This document shows, piece by piece, positions 41,085 through 50,120 of a stretch of 64,000 nucleotides of DNA. Under the pieces are notes generated by a model, which saw only the letters and a program-made list of their open reading frames with translations, did no database searches and was not told the origin of the DNA. The stretch is taken from positions 1,054,001 through 1,118,000 of the forward strand of contig NZ_CP070969.1 in NCBI RefSeq assembly GCF_017086365.1, in the 5' to 3' direction. The position numbers were made by a program, and so were the translations under genes. The DNA is from Paenibacillus tianjinensis. Lineage in GTDB: Bacteria > Bacillota > Bacilli > Paenibacillales > Paenibacillaceae. Within the stretch, counting starts at the first letter, position 1. Each line of letters opens with the position of its first letter.

Positions 41085-42920
41085 ATGACCTTAATTAAAG
41101 TGAAAAATATAAAAAAAGAGTGGAACGGGGTGACCCTGTTTGAAGGGGTGTCCTTTGAAATTACTGAAGGAGAGCGGGTGCTGCTGTTCGGGCGCAATGG
41201 CATCGGCAAAACAACGCTGCTGCAGGGGCTGCTCGGCAGACTGGCTTTTGAGGAGGGCAGTGTCTACTGCGGACTGGACCGGGAGGAATGGGGGGTACTG
41301 GATCAGCAGCTTGGGGTTCAATCCGAACTCAGCACCCTTGAGTTCGTCTTATCGGCTTCAGGGCGGCTTGCAGAGCTGAAGCGCAGATTGGAGCAGCTGG
41401 CCCGCAGGCTGGAAGAGACCGGTGGTACGGATGAGGAGGCTGTTGCCGAATATGGCGAAGCTTACGACAGCTACGTGCAGCTGGATGGTTACGGCTGGGA
41501 AGCTAAAGCGGAGAAATGTCTTAAGCAGCTGAAGCTGGAGCCGTCCAAGTGGAGTCAGCCCTACTGCCTGCTCAGCGGGGGCCAGAAGACAAGGGTGCAG
41601 CTCGCTGCACTGCTCGCCCGGCAGCCGAAGCTGCTGATCCTGGATGAGCCGACCAATCATTTAGACGAAGACACGATGGAGTGGCTGGAAGAGTGGGTGC
41701 GGACCTATCCGGGCACGGTGCTCTATGTTTCGCATGACCGCACATTTATTGACCGGACCGCTACCAGTGTGCTGGAACTGAGCCCGTCGGGCTGCCGCCG
41801 TTATCCCGGAGCCTATACGCAATACAGGGAGCAGAAGGAATTGGAAGCGCGGACGCTGGAGGGGCAGTACCGGAAGCAAGAGCTGGAGAAGGAGAAGCTC
41901 CTGGAGAGCATCCGCCGGTATGCCCTCTGGTTCCAGCAGGCGCACAGTGCTGCCGGGCAGAATGATTTCCGGCGGGCCAAATCGAAGAAGAACGTCTCCC
42001 GGCTACACGCCAAGGAGGCCAGTCTGGAGCGGCTGGAGAAGAATCGCGTGGAGCTGCCGAAGGTGGCGCCTAAGCTGAATATGAAGCTGGAAAGTGAAGC
42101 CTTCCAGGGAGATGCACTTCTGGATTTGCAGGATATCACCTTAGCCTACGACGGCGGGCCACCGCTGCTAGAGAACTTCGGACTATCGCTGCGGCGGGGC
42201 GACAGGTTGGCGGTCCTGGGACCGAACGGCGCCGGCAAATCATCGCTGCTGAAGCTGATATCAGGAATTACGCAGCCGGCTGGAGGCTATGTGCGTATTC
42301 ATCCCTGCACGAAAATCGGGTATTTTGCCCAGGAGCTGGATCATCTGAAACCCGACTCGACCATCCTGGACAGCCTTCTCGAGCTGCCGGGCATGACGCA
42401 GACAGAGGCGCGGACCATTCTGGGCTGCTTTTTATTCCCGCGGGAGGATGTTTTTAAGACCATCGGAGACTTAAGCCTGGGCGAGAAATGCCGCGTGGCC
42501 TTCCTGCGTTTGTATTTTGGTAAGGCTAACCTGCTGGTACTGGATGAGCCGACGAATTATCTTGACATCGACACCCGGGAACGGGTGGAAGAAGCGCTTG
42601 CGGCTTACCCCGGCGGGCTGGTTATCGTCTCGCATGACCGTTATCTGCACACCAAGGTCGCTAACCGGCTGCTGCTGCTTGGACGCGGGCAGAAACCGCA
42701 GTTCTTTCCGGGCACCTTTGCCGAATATACTGCCAAAGAACGCAGCCGGACGCTTACCCCTGAGGAACAATCCCGTGAAGGAGAGCTCCGGCTACTGGAA
42801 ATGCGGCTGGCCGGGCTGATGCAGAGTGAACCTGCAGAGACGGAGCATGAGAACCGGGAGCTGATGCGGGAGATTTTAAGCCTGCGGCAGAAGATTGGCG
42901 AATGCATGGAGGGGAATTGA
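41085..42920 (+). CDS. ABC-F type ATPase, probable ribosomal protection protein
   Basis: 611 aa, two ABC domains and no membrane part. NBD1: Walker A GRNGIGKTTL (~36), signature LSGGQKTRVQ (~164), Walker B LLILDEPTNHLDE (~184). A charged linker of ~80 residues (ELEARTLEGQYRKQELEKEK) follows. NBD2: GPNGAGKSSL (~380), LSLGEKCRVAF, LVLDEPTNYLD (~485). GGAGG precedes the ATG at 41085. ABC-F proteins act on the ribosome: some dislodge antibiotics, others are housekeeping. The attenuator-like leader favours an inducible resistance role. A coiled-coil C-terminal stretch is also visible. Confidence 0.9.
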   Translation: MTLIKVKNIKKEWNGVTLFEGVSFEITEGERVLLFGRNGIGKTTLLQGLLGRLAFEEGSVYCGLDREEWGVLDQQLGVQSELSTLEFVLSASGRLAELKRRLEQLARRLEETGGTDEEAVAEYGEAYDSYVQLDGYGWEAKAEKCLKQLKLEPSKWSQPYCLLSGGQKTRVQLAALLARQPKLLILDEPTNHLDEDTMEWLEEWVRTYPGTVLYVSHDRTFIDRTATSVLELSPSGCRRYPGAYTQYREQKELEARTLEGQYRKQELEKEKLLESIRRYALWFQQAHSAAGQNDFRRAKSKKNVSRLHAKEASLERLEKNRVELPKVAPKLNMKLESEAFQGDALLDLQDITLAYDGGPPLLENFGLSLRRGDRLAVLGPNGAGKSSLLKLISGITQPAGGYVRIHPCTKIGYFAQELDHLKPDSTILDSLLELPGMTQTEARTILGCFLFPREDVFKTIGDLSLGEKCRVAFLRLYFGKANLLVLDEPTNYLDIDTRERVEEALAAYPGGLVIVSHDRYLHTKVANRLLLLGRGQKPQFFPGTFAEYTAKERSRTLTPEEQSREGELRLLEMRLAGLMQSEPAETEHENRELMREILSLRQKIGECMEGN

Positions 42921-42993
42921 AAAATATGGAGAATTTAATAGAATAAAGGAAAGCTTATTTAAAGCAGAGAAGCAGTGGGCAGCAGGAGGGGAA

Positions 42994-43476
42994 ATGAAGA
43001 AGCAGCATGCAAAAATAGGCGTAGCTGGATTAGTGATACTGGCGGTAGTATTACTGGGATATCTGTGGCTGCGCCCGCAGCCTTGTGAACAGGAATACAG
43101 CAGCGTTATTTATTCGAATGACACTGGAATGGTAAAGAACACTGTAATGGGACTAAAAGGGGATACCTACAGAGGTTTCCCGGGCAAAAGTGAGTTTGTA
43201 GGTAAACTTACCGCGGATGGTGATTTGCAATACGAAATTAAGCTCAAAGAGAGCGGCGGCTATTATCTTGGTATTATGACTTTCTTTGGTGAGGACCGCA
43301 GAATCCATACGATAGGGATCGTCAACGCTTCGATTAAGCTCAATAAGCTGTGGGTTATGCTGACTGATATCAACGAACGGTATGGTTTTGAGAATGGAGA
43401 AGGATATATTGCCGGTCCGGCGAGTACGTTAGAAGAGGGACAGCAGGTAGCGAGAGAGATTATGGGCTCTCCATAA
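42994..43476 (+). CDS. Single-pass membrane protein, unknown
   Basis: 160 aa from the ATG at 42994 with AGGAGGGG. One N-terminal helix (IGVAGLVILAVVLLGYLWL), then an extracytoplasmic domain with YSSVIYSNDTGMVKNT and YLGIMTFFGEDRRIHTIG. No family recognised. It ends with a short GQQVAREIMGSP tail. Confidence 0.6.
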   Translation: MKKQHAKIGVAGLVILAVVLLGYLWLRPQPCEQEYSSVIYSNDTGMVKNTVMGLKGDTYRGFPGKSEFVGKLTADGDLQYEIKLKESGGYYLGIMTFFGEDRRIHTIGIVNASIKLNKLWVMLTDINERYGFENGEGYIAGPASTLEEGQQVAREIMGSP

Positions 43477-43543
43477 CAGAAGAACAGCATTACAAAGCAA
43501 GGATAAATAAACTAGCAGCAACAAAGCCGATTTGGAGGACAAA

Positions 43544-44095
43544 ATGGATCAAGATATAACAGAACGCCTGGCAGAGTATGATTACGTAGGATTTTGGCAA
43601 AGAGTGCTGATCAGCCTGCTGGATTTTCTGATTCTGGCGATTCCCGCTTATTTTTTGAACAGATGGGCTGTTTCAGCAGCCGAACAGTACCATTCGGGGA
43701 TTCCGTTATGGATTCAATGGGTACTGCTGACGCTGTTTAATATTTTTATGGTTGTCAGGTATGGCGGAACTCCGGGAAGACTGCTCTTGCGCGCGAGGAT
43801 TGTGAATGAGCGGGGAGATTATCCTACTGTGAAGCAGGCGTTCATCCGTTACAGTTTTTATCTGATTAACTCGCTGCTGGGAGTCATTGTTACTGCCGGG
43901 AATGGTTCGGTGACTGCGGCCGACAATTATTATTCCAATTGGGTGCCGCTCTGCACTGCGCTTGTTCAGATTGTCAGCTTCGTTATCCTCGTTGATTGTC
44001 TGATTATTGTATTTTCCAGGCGCAACCGGGCGTTCCATGATGTGATGGCTGACACCTATGTGGTGAAGAAGGCAGCGCTGGATGAGCTGAAGTAA
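43544..44095 (+). CDS. RDD-family membrane protein
   Basis: 183 aa from the ATG at 43544, which has TTGGAGG directly upstream. RDD hallmarks: YVGFWQRVLISLLDFLILAI (first helix, R and D), RYGGTPGRLLLRARIVNE, NRAFHDVMADTYVV at the C-terminus. Three to four membrane helices. Function of most RDD proteins is unknown; some are Na+/H+ antiporters. Confidence 0.85.
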   Translation: MDQDITERLAEYDYVGFWQRVLISLLDFLILAIPAYFLNRWAVSAAEQYHSGIPLWIQWVLLTLFNIFMVVRYGGTPGRLLLRARIVNERGDYPTVKQAFIRYSFYLINSLLGVIVTAGNGSVTAADNYYSNWVPLCTALVQIVSFVILVDCLIIVFSRRNRAFHDVMADTYVVKKAALDELK

Positions 44096-44184
44096 CCAAG
44101 TTGAACAAAGAAAAGGGATGGACAATAGGCAGCACTGCTGCTATGTTGACTGTCCCTTTGTTGTGTTGGCTGGGCCTGCCGCGC

Positions 44185-44222
44185 GCCCCTTGCTGGCTAT
44201 TGCAGTCTAGGGGCTTTTTTTT
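44185..44222 (+). terminator. Intrinsic terminator after the RDD gene
   Basis: GCCCCT pairs with AGGGGC (44209-44214) followed by eight T. A second, larger imperfect hairpin (AAAGGG..CCCTTT) lies just before it at ~44113-44160. No gene was seen in 44096-44329. Confidence 0.65.
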
Positions 44223-44329
44223 GCTGAGATTTGGCAGCTGCCCGTTTCTTGCAACCTTTATTGTCTCCCGCACGTCAGATCCAGTAGCTGTTACTAAAGA
44301 ATAGTTCCAATAATCGGGGAGATGACAAC

Positions 44330-45004
44330 ATGACAACTACATTTAAAACTATAGCTGGAATCGTTATATTAGCAGGTGTTATCGGACTTACGGCCTGTGA
44401 TTCCTCCGGCAAGGCGGACACTGCAGCATCCGCACCTGTGGGCGGAACGGCTTCGCCTGCGCCGGCTGCGACGGCACCGGCAACCTTACAGCCAGAAGCA
44501 ACTGCAACTGCTTCACCCGCTCAAGCTTCACCAAGCACAGGTGGCGGCAGCCCCACTGAAGCAGTGAAAGACAGTGCCAAGCAGCTGAAAGAGCTACTGC
44601 AGCTGGCTAAGCAGGGCAAAGTTCCGGGCGTAGAATATGCCGCGCAGAGCGGGATGATCGACGAGGTGGAGGCGGCATGGGGTGAACCGGACACGAAGGA
44701 ATTCGCAGGCAAAGGGATCTACTCCACGTATAATGATAAGCATGTCGTATTTGGGTCTAATAAAGGCAGCCAGATTTTTGATGTCCGATCAAGTGCCGCA
44801 GATTTACAGCAGCTGACACTGAAGGAGATCGAGCAGACACTCGGCAAGCCGGACAACACGACAGTAAACGGCAGCGACAAGATCTACATTTACCAGGCAG
44901 GGAAGCAGTACCAGCTCAAATTCATCATCCCGGATTCATCGGGGACCGTGGATCATATTTCCGTATTCTGCGAGCAGGATTCTATTAATAATATGGCTGG
45001 CTAA
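44330..45004 (+). CDS. DUF4309-like lipoprotein (YjgB-like)
   Basis: 224 aa. The signal and lipobox LTAC (Cys at about residue 23) make it membrane-anchored. A Pro/Ala/Thr linker (~30-75) leads to the YjgB-like domain (~85-220): QLAKQGKVPGVEYAAQSGMI, VEAAWGEPDTKEFA and TLGKPDNTTVNGSDKIYIY, with two repeats of the pattern. GGGGAG lies 8 nt before the ATG. Role unknown. Confidence 0.82.
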   Translation: MTTTFKTIAGIVILAGVIGLTACDSSGKADTAASAPVGGTASPAPAATAPATLQPEATATASPAQASPSTGGGSPTEAVKDSAKQLKELLQLAKQGKVPGVEYAAQSGMIDEVEAAWGEPDTKEFAGKGIYSTYNDKHVVFGSNKGSQIFDVRSSAADLQQLTLKEIEQTLGKPDNTTVNGSDKIYIYQAGKQYQLKFIIPDSSGTVDHISVFCEQDSINNMAG

Positions 45005-45020
45005 AGCCAGCGCTGAAAGG

Positions 45021-45060
45021 AGAGCAGATCTGCAGCTTTAGTTGCGGATTTGCTCTTTTT
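45021..45060 (+). terminator. Intrinsic terminator after the lipoprotein gene
   Basis: AGAGCAGATCTGCA pairs imperfectly with TGCGGATTTGCTCT, followed by a T-run. Confidence 0.7.
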
Positions 45061-45137
45061 TCATATGTACTGGAGCGGGCTGAAGTCCGGCTGATATAAT
45101 ACAACCATGGATTCATCTGTAGAAATGAGGATCAGCT

Positions 45138-46283
45138 ATGCAATTGAAGTTTGATGAAAGCGAATTTACAGTGTCAGCCGGTGATATGACCATTCAGCTG
45201 TTGCCCAAAGAATTTGCTCTCCTGGAGTTTATGTACCGGAATAAGGGGCTTACCTTCAGCCGTGAACAGCTGCTGGACAAGGTATGGCCGCTGGAGTATC
45301 CGGTGGAACGGACAGTGGATGATCATATTTACCGGCTGCGCAAAAAGCTCCGCAAGCTTAGCGGTGTGGAAATCAGAACTGTCCGCGGCTTCGGCTACAG
45401 TCTGATCCTGCCGTCTGCTGCAGCCGCATATCCTACCTTGTTTGACCCCGAACTGCGTGATACGATGCGGGATGTATTCAACAAGTTTCATGTCTATGGC
45501 CAAGGTAAATCGATCCTGACCCTTGCGGCCCAGAAGGATACGCTCGGTTTCGAGCTGGATCAACATTACAGAATGGTGATTCATTTTATGCAGGGAGATT
45601 TGGAGTGGCTGCTGGATACGGTAGAAGTGCCGCTCGAAGACCGCCTGTTTTCTTTGATCCTATTCTACATGTTCTCCGGTGATCCCAAGGTAAAGCTGGC
45701 TTTTTGCGAACAGGTGATTGAAAAGAAGCTGCTGCGTCCGGCGGATCATCTGGAACTGGAGATTCTTACAATTCTCGATTTGTTTATCCTGGCTGGTGAA
45801 CCGGAGCGGGCGCTGGAGCAGCTGACACAATCTTATGAGGTCATTGCAGAACTCGGGTATGAAAACTTCGTTCCGGCAACGATGATTACCGAGCTGCTTG
45901 CGCATCTGGCTGCGGGGGCAGGAGATGAGGAGCTGGACCGGCTGGATGAAGCCATCAGGCAGGAATTGCGGGATAAGCCTTTTTTACGGGAAACCGGCAG
46001 CTATAAAATCGTAAAGGGACTCTGGCTGATGCGGAGCAAACAGTGGCGTGAAGCGGAACAGCTGCTGGATGAAGGGCTGCAGGTGCTGGAAATGTCCGGA
46101 TTTGTTCCTTTGCGTTTATACGGCTTGTACCGGATTCATCACTTTTGCCGTGTATTTTTGCCAGATAACGTTCTGTATCCTAGATACGAAGGCAGGTTTA
46201 GAGCGGCAGTTGAAGATTGCGGGCTGAACCAGTTTGAACAGCCTTTGGAAAAACGGATGCTGAGCATGCTGAATTCCCTCTGA
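45138..46283 (+). CDS. Winged-helix (OmpR/PhoB-type) regulator without receiver domain
   Basis: 381 aa. The winged HTH occupies residues ~1-95 (LPKEFALLEFMYRNKGLTFS, VERTVDDHIYRLRKKLRKL, IRTVRGFGYSLIL). There is no N-terminal receiver. Residues ~100-381 are helical and Leu-rich, TPR-like in places (GLWLMRSKQWREAEQLLDEG). GAGGA precedes the ATG. It lies 84 bp upstream of an MFS gene on the same strand, its likely target. The sensor function of the C-terminal part is not known. Confidence 0.78.
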   Translation: MQLKFDESEFTVSAGDMTIQLLPKEFALLEFMYRNKGLTFSREQLLDKVWPLEYPVERTVDDHIYRLRKKLRKLSGVEIRTVRGFGYSLILPSAAAAYPTLFDPELRDTMRDVFNKFHVYGQGKSILTLAAQKDTLGFELDQHYRMVIHFMQGDLEWLLDTVEVPLEDRLFSLILFYMFSGDPKVKLAFCEQVIEKKLLRPADHLELEILTILDLFILAGEPERALEQLTQSYEVIAELGYENFVPATMITELLAHLAAGAGDEELDRLDEAIRQELRDKPFLRETGSYKIVKGLWLMRSKQWREAEQLLDEGLQVLEMSGFVPLRLYGLYRIHHFCRVFLPDNVLYPRYEGRFRAAVEDCGLNQFEQPLEKRMLSMLNSL

Positions 46284-46367
46284 TATTGCTCTGACAAATC
46301 TCATCTACATTAGGGTTACGAAATGATTTGATTCGTAGAGTCTATAGGTAACCTGGAGGAATGTCAG

Positions 46368-47648
46368 ATGGAAGCTTCAACAAAGCAGGGGAATAGCCTG
46401 CTGCACAACAAAGTATACATGCGCGTATACAGCGCTTATGCCACAGCGAGCTTTGGCGACTGGTTCGATTCACTGGCCATTCAAGTGCTCGTCGGCTACC
46501 GCTGGCAGGCCAGTCCGCTGATGCTGGCTCTGATTCCTGTAGCGATGGCACTCCCGACAATTCTTCTCGGTTCTGTTGCCGGTGTAGCCGCCGACCGCTT
46601 GAACAAGCTGAAGCTGATGCGAGTATGTGATCTGCTTACCGCGTTCCTGACGGTGCTGCTGTTATTTGCTCCGAATATGCTGTGGCTGCTGCCGATGCTG
46701 GCGCTGCGTTCAGCCATTTCCACGCTCAATGTCCCTGCCCAGCAGTCCTTGACCCGGAGTATTGTCAGGGAGGATCAGCTGCTTCAGGCCTCCTCGCTTA
46801 ACGGGCTCGTGAATCAAGGCTCCAAAATCGCCGGCCCGCTGCTGGGCGGATTGGCGCTCACGCTGCTTACACCGCAGTGGTGTATTTTGCTGAATGCGAT
46901 CATGCGGGGCGGCTCTTACCTGCTGCTGCTTTCCGTGCGCAACATCCATACGGAAGAGGGGGATGTGGCTGATGCTTCAGAAGAGCGTGTTCCGCTCCGC
47001 ACAATGTGGAAAGAAGGCTGGAGATTTATGCTGGGCAGCCGTATCCTGCTGAATATGATGCTGTTTGGACTGTCTGGAGCGCTTGTTATCCAGGTGATTG
47101 ATTACCAGTTCACCAGCCTGTTCCGCGTTTTCTCTCCGACAGGGGAATCGGTGCTGGGCTGGATGGTTGCCGCATCCGGCGTAGGCGCCGTGCTGATCAT
47201 CGTTGTTTTGAACAAGCTGAGTCAGGCCGTAAGCTATACTTGGAGGCTGGGTATGGGGTATGTTCTGATCGGAGTACCTGTTGCGGGTCTGGGTTTACTG
47301 CCGCCGGGCGCCTCGGTGGTCTGGGTGCTTGTGCTAGGGTTCGTACTGGGGATGGGGAATGGGATCTTTGCTGTTGCCTTCAATTATATGCTGCAAAAAG
47401 AAACCCCGCCGCACATGACCGGCCGCATCTTCGGTATCCAGAATACCGTGCTCAGCGCCGTGCTGGTTATCGCGCCGCTATTGGGCGGTCTGCTGGTGGA
47501 GTTCGCCGGACCTGCACGTATTTTCCTGATTTTCGGCCTCCTTCAGGCCATTTTGGGGCTGATCGGCCTGATCTTCGGCCGTGTGCTCTGGCGGGAAACC
47601 AAACAGGTTGACGTAAATACGGTAGAGCAGGCCAGCCAGATTGTCTGA
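46368..47648 (+). CDS. MFS efflux transporter (DHA3-type, MefA-like)
   Basis: 426 aa, twelve helices. ASFGDWFDSLAIQVLVGYRW at the start and GSVAGVAADRLNKLKLMRVC (motif A region) match DHA3 macrolide-efflux-type MFS proteins. GGAGG lies 8 nt upstream of the ATG. The wHTH regulator next door may control it. Substrate unknown. Confidence 0.85.
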   Translation: MEASTKQGNSLLHNKVYMRVYSAYATASFGDWFDSLAIQVLVGYRWQASPLMLALIPVAMALPTILLGSVAGVAADRLNKLKLMRVCDLLTAFLTVLLLFAPNMLWLLPMLALRSAISTLNVPAQQSLTRSIVREDQLLQASSLNGLVNQGSKIAGPLLGGLALTLLTPQWCILLNAIMRGGSYLLLLSVRNIHTEEGDVADASEERVPLRTMWKEGWRFMLGSRILLNMMLFGLSGALVIQVIDYQFTSLFRVFSPTGESVLGWMVAASGVGAVLIIVVLNKLSQAVSYTWRLGMGYVLIGVPVAGLGLLPPGASVVWVLVLGFVLGMGNGIFAVAFNYMLQKETPPHMTGRIFGIQNTVLSAVLVIAPLLGGLLVEFAGPARIFLIFGLLQAILGLIGLIFGRVLWRETKQVDVNTVEQASQIV

Positions 47649-47697
47649 TGCGGTAAGTGCTGTTTCGGCAAGGCCGAACCACCGTTAACTACTCTAG

Positions 47698-47787
47698 TTG
47701 CACTCTGTACATTTTTTAATTGTACAGAATACACCTAAACGCCTAATACCAGCCAAAAAAGCTGGTTTAATTGCACGAAGTACACTT
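47698..47787. repeat. Intergenic repeat TTGyACnnnrTACA, three copies
   Basis: TTGCACTCTGTACA (47698), TTGTACAGAATACACCT (47720) and TTGCACGAAGTACACTT (47771). The last two are 51 bp apart. A small CCAGC/GCTGG hairpin lies between them. It fills the gap between the convergent MFS and TatD-like genes. Confidence 0.65.
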
Positions 47788-47896
47788 GCTGCAAAATTGC
47801 CAAGGGTTTGTTTGCTTTTTATGAAGGAGATACGCCCGGATTCACGAATGTGTAGAAGCGAGATGTGTTATTGCAGAACGCTAGAAGGAGATATAC

Positions 47897-48676
47897 CTAA
47901 AACCGATAAAACCGCGCCGTATTCGCGGTCAGCATCGCTTCCGCCTGGGCGGCGGAGTAACCGTGCAGCGATCCCCAGGCTGCAGCAACCTCACGGATCA
48001 TGGCCGGATGCGTAGGCCGTCCGGCAAAGGGACCCTCGAACGGCCAGGGGCCGTCGGTTTCCGCCATAACCAGCTTCGGGGGATAACGCCGGGCCAGGGT
48101 CTGGATTTCCGGCTCATAAACGATATCCGGGGTGAAGGAGATATGATAGCCGCGCTCAATCATTCGGCTGACGGCTGCTTCCGGCCCCTTGAACCAATGG
48201 AAATGAGCCTCCTTAATCCCATGCTTGTCCAGCAGATCGCAGGCAGTCAGCGCATCTTCATAGACAGCATGCAGCACAACCGGCTTGCTGAGGCGGGCCG
48301 CTAGGCCAAGTAGGGTATCGAGCAGCCGGATATAAGGCTCCAGCTCAAAAGCCTCGCCGCGCTCCAGCGCTTCCGCCCGCGAGTAATACGGCAGGCCGAT
48401 TTCGCCTACAGCGGCCATATCTCCGGCATGGCGTTCGATGAAGTCCAACAGCGCCGCCAGCCCGGACGCTGTTGGCAGCGGCTGTTCGGGATGGAAGCCA
48501 TAGGCCGGCTTCACAAGCCTGGGATACTGCCGGGCAAGCTTCTGAGTGCGAATGCAGGAATCCAGGTTCATCGAGACGGCGATCACAGACTCCACGCCCT
48601 GCACCGGAAGCCCCGGCAACATGTTCTCCAGCAGTAACGGATCATATTGTTCCAGATGAATATGGGCATCAATCAT
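47897..48676 (-). CDS. TatD-family hydrolase
   Basis: 259 aa. Metal ligands: IDAHIHLEQ (HxH, ~4-6), VGEIGLPYY (Glu), VVLHAVYEDA (His), HFHWFKG (His), MAETDGPWPF (Asp). The TIM-barrel order and length fit the TatD DNase/metal-dependent hydrolase family. The start overlaps the upstream gene by 8 nt (AAGGAG within it), so the two are co-translated. Confidence 0.85.
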   Translation of the reverse strand: MIDAHIHLEQYDPLLLENMLPGLPVQGVESVIAVSMNLDSCIRTQKLARQYPRLVKPAYGFHPEQPLPTASGLAALLDFIERHAGDMAAVGEIGLPYYSRAEALERGEAFELEPYIRLLDTLLGLAARLSKPVVLHAVYEDALTACDLLDKHGIKEAHFHWFKGPEAAVSRMIERGYHISFTPDIVYEPEIQTLARRYPPKLVMAETDGPWPFEGPFAGRPTHPAMIREVAAAWGSLHGYSAAQAEAMLTANTARFYRF

Positions 48677-49787
48677 TGGCGCCAGACTCCTTAACGGTTG
48701 CAGGATATTCTTTGAATGGAATGAAGGTTACCGATTCGGGCACCATGGCCATTCCTGAACCGGCCGGTTTGTAGACCAGTTTCAGGCTCCCGATACTTTC
48801 CAGAAATCCGGTAGTCACATTTAACTCGGCTATCAGCCGGCCTGACTCTACACTATAGTAAGTCACCGTGCCGATGCCTGCCGTGTCGCTGATATTTCCA
48901 TCTTCGGCCCGGTCCGGAAGCCGCAGAGTAACCTCCGCAGGGGAAGTCCCTTTAAGTTTCAGTGAGATTATCATATCGTTATGATCTGGAGTGATACTGG
49001 AGGACACTAGCTGGCTAGCCGCTTTCCAGGCCTCGGGAACGGTGAGCTCCTTCCACGTTTCCGGCTTGACGATGTGAATTTCCTGCTCGACTATGCCTGT
49101 ACCGGTGCCAAGCGTCAGGATCACAACAGCCTCAGGCTGTCCATCCTTGTTCACATCCGCATAATAGAGCTCCGGAGGGTGGCTTAAATCCCTTGGCGTC
49201 TCCCAGCTAAACTTGTGTTTTTTGCCGTTCACTTCCAGAATATAACCTTTATACGTGGTCTGGTCTTTGAGTGCAGCGTAGATTTTGACCTTTGGATGAT
49301 CCTTCGCTGTAGCAAGAGCTTTTGTGGGAGTACGCACGGTTGTGCTCACACTGCCCGAAATGATAGATACTGTATTTTTTTCCTGATCCAGCCGGAAGTC
49401 TGCGCCGGATAGCAGATTAAGTGCGGACGCTGGGATATACATACGCCCTTTTCGCAGAATAGCTTTGCCTTCCAGTGCGGATGTGTTGCCATAATAAAGG
49501 ATCAGCTCGCTCCCGGGTTTGATTATTGTACTGCTGCTGTCATCCGTTATAGTTAACAGCTTCAGCTTATTATCCCACTGTAGTATGGCAGGGTAGAATT
49601 CAGTTAGTACTCTGACAGGCACATAAACAAGGCCGTGTTCTTGGAACGGATGAAGAGGGGAAAGGGCGGCTTCGCCATCGACAGTCAACTTAAGCGGTGT
49701 GGCAGCAAAAGTCTTATCTATAGCAGTTACTGCAGTGCAAGCGGCAAGAATGATTGCAGCAGCAGAGGCAGCGATCCATCGTTTCAT
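48669..49787 (-). CDS. Exported protein with copper-amine-oxidase-like domain and EF-hand-like loop
   Basis: 372 aa. The N-terminus is a signal sequence that also shows LAAC at residues ~14-17, so it may be a lipoprotein or a Sec-cleaved protein (AFAATPL later). The copper-amine-oxidase N-like module (~30-150) has EHGLVYVPVRVLTEFY and KGRMYIPASALNLLSGA. A loop YYADVNKDGQPEAVV resembles calcium-binding FG-GAP/EF-hand loops. GGAGG precedes the ATG. Unknown role at the cell surface. Confidence 0.75.
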   Translation of the reverse strand: MKRWIAASAAAIILAACTAVTAIDKTFAATPLKLTVDGEAALSPLHPFQEHGLVYVPVRVLTEFYPAILQWDNKLKLLTITDDSSSTIIKPGSELILYYGNTSALEGKAILRKGRMYIPASALNLLSGADFRLDQEKNTVSIISGSVSTTVRTPTKALATAKDHPKVKIYAALKDQTTYKGYILEVNGKKHKFSWETPRDLSHPPELYYADVNKDGQPEAVVILTLGTGTGIVEQEIHIVKPETWKELTVPEAWKAASQLVSSSITPDHNDMIISLKLKGTSPAEVTLRLPDRAEDGNISDTAGIGTVTYYSVESGRLIAELNVTTGFLESIGSLKLVYKPAGSGMAMVPESVTFIPFKEYPATVKESGAND

Positions 49788-49899
49788 AAAAGTTCCTCCA
49801 ATACATAAGCAATCCAGTTTCTTTTATTATAGAGTAAATCGTCCACTCCCAGGTCACTTTCCGTTAACAAAGAGGAGACAAGCTTGTTACGGTTCAGGA

Positions 49900-49992
49900 A
49901 TGGCGTATGTTAAAAGAATCATAGGATTGCCAAATGAAGAAATCAAAGTAATGAAAGACAAGATAGTAAAGAACAAATTATTGGGAAGCTAG
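49900..49992 (+). pseudogene. Remnant of a signal peptidase I gene
   Basis: Only AYVKRIIGLPNEEIKVMKDK remains, matching the KRxxGxPG catalytic-lysine segment of type I signal peptidases. No N-terminal membrane helix or Ser box precedes it, and the frame ends 30 codons later. It shows loss of a gene. No further features are recognised in 49788-50120. Confidence 0.5.
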
Positions 49993-50120
49993 TAGAATAA
50001 CTTGATTGTAATACCGTGGGAGGTTGTACCAGTAGATTAGGAGGTTTGCGCGATGTCCATGCGGGAGGCTTTACGGTATTTTCGTCTATTGAACGGGAAT
50101 GATTCAGCGAAGGAGAGTGA

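Noticed and set aside
47880..47897. AGAAGGAGATATACC resembles a familiar vector ribosome binding site
   Set aside because: It lies past the 3' end of a reverse-strand gene with no start after it; taken as chance.
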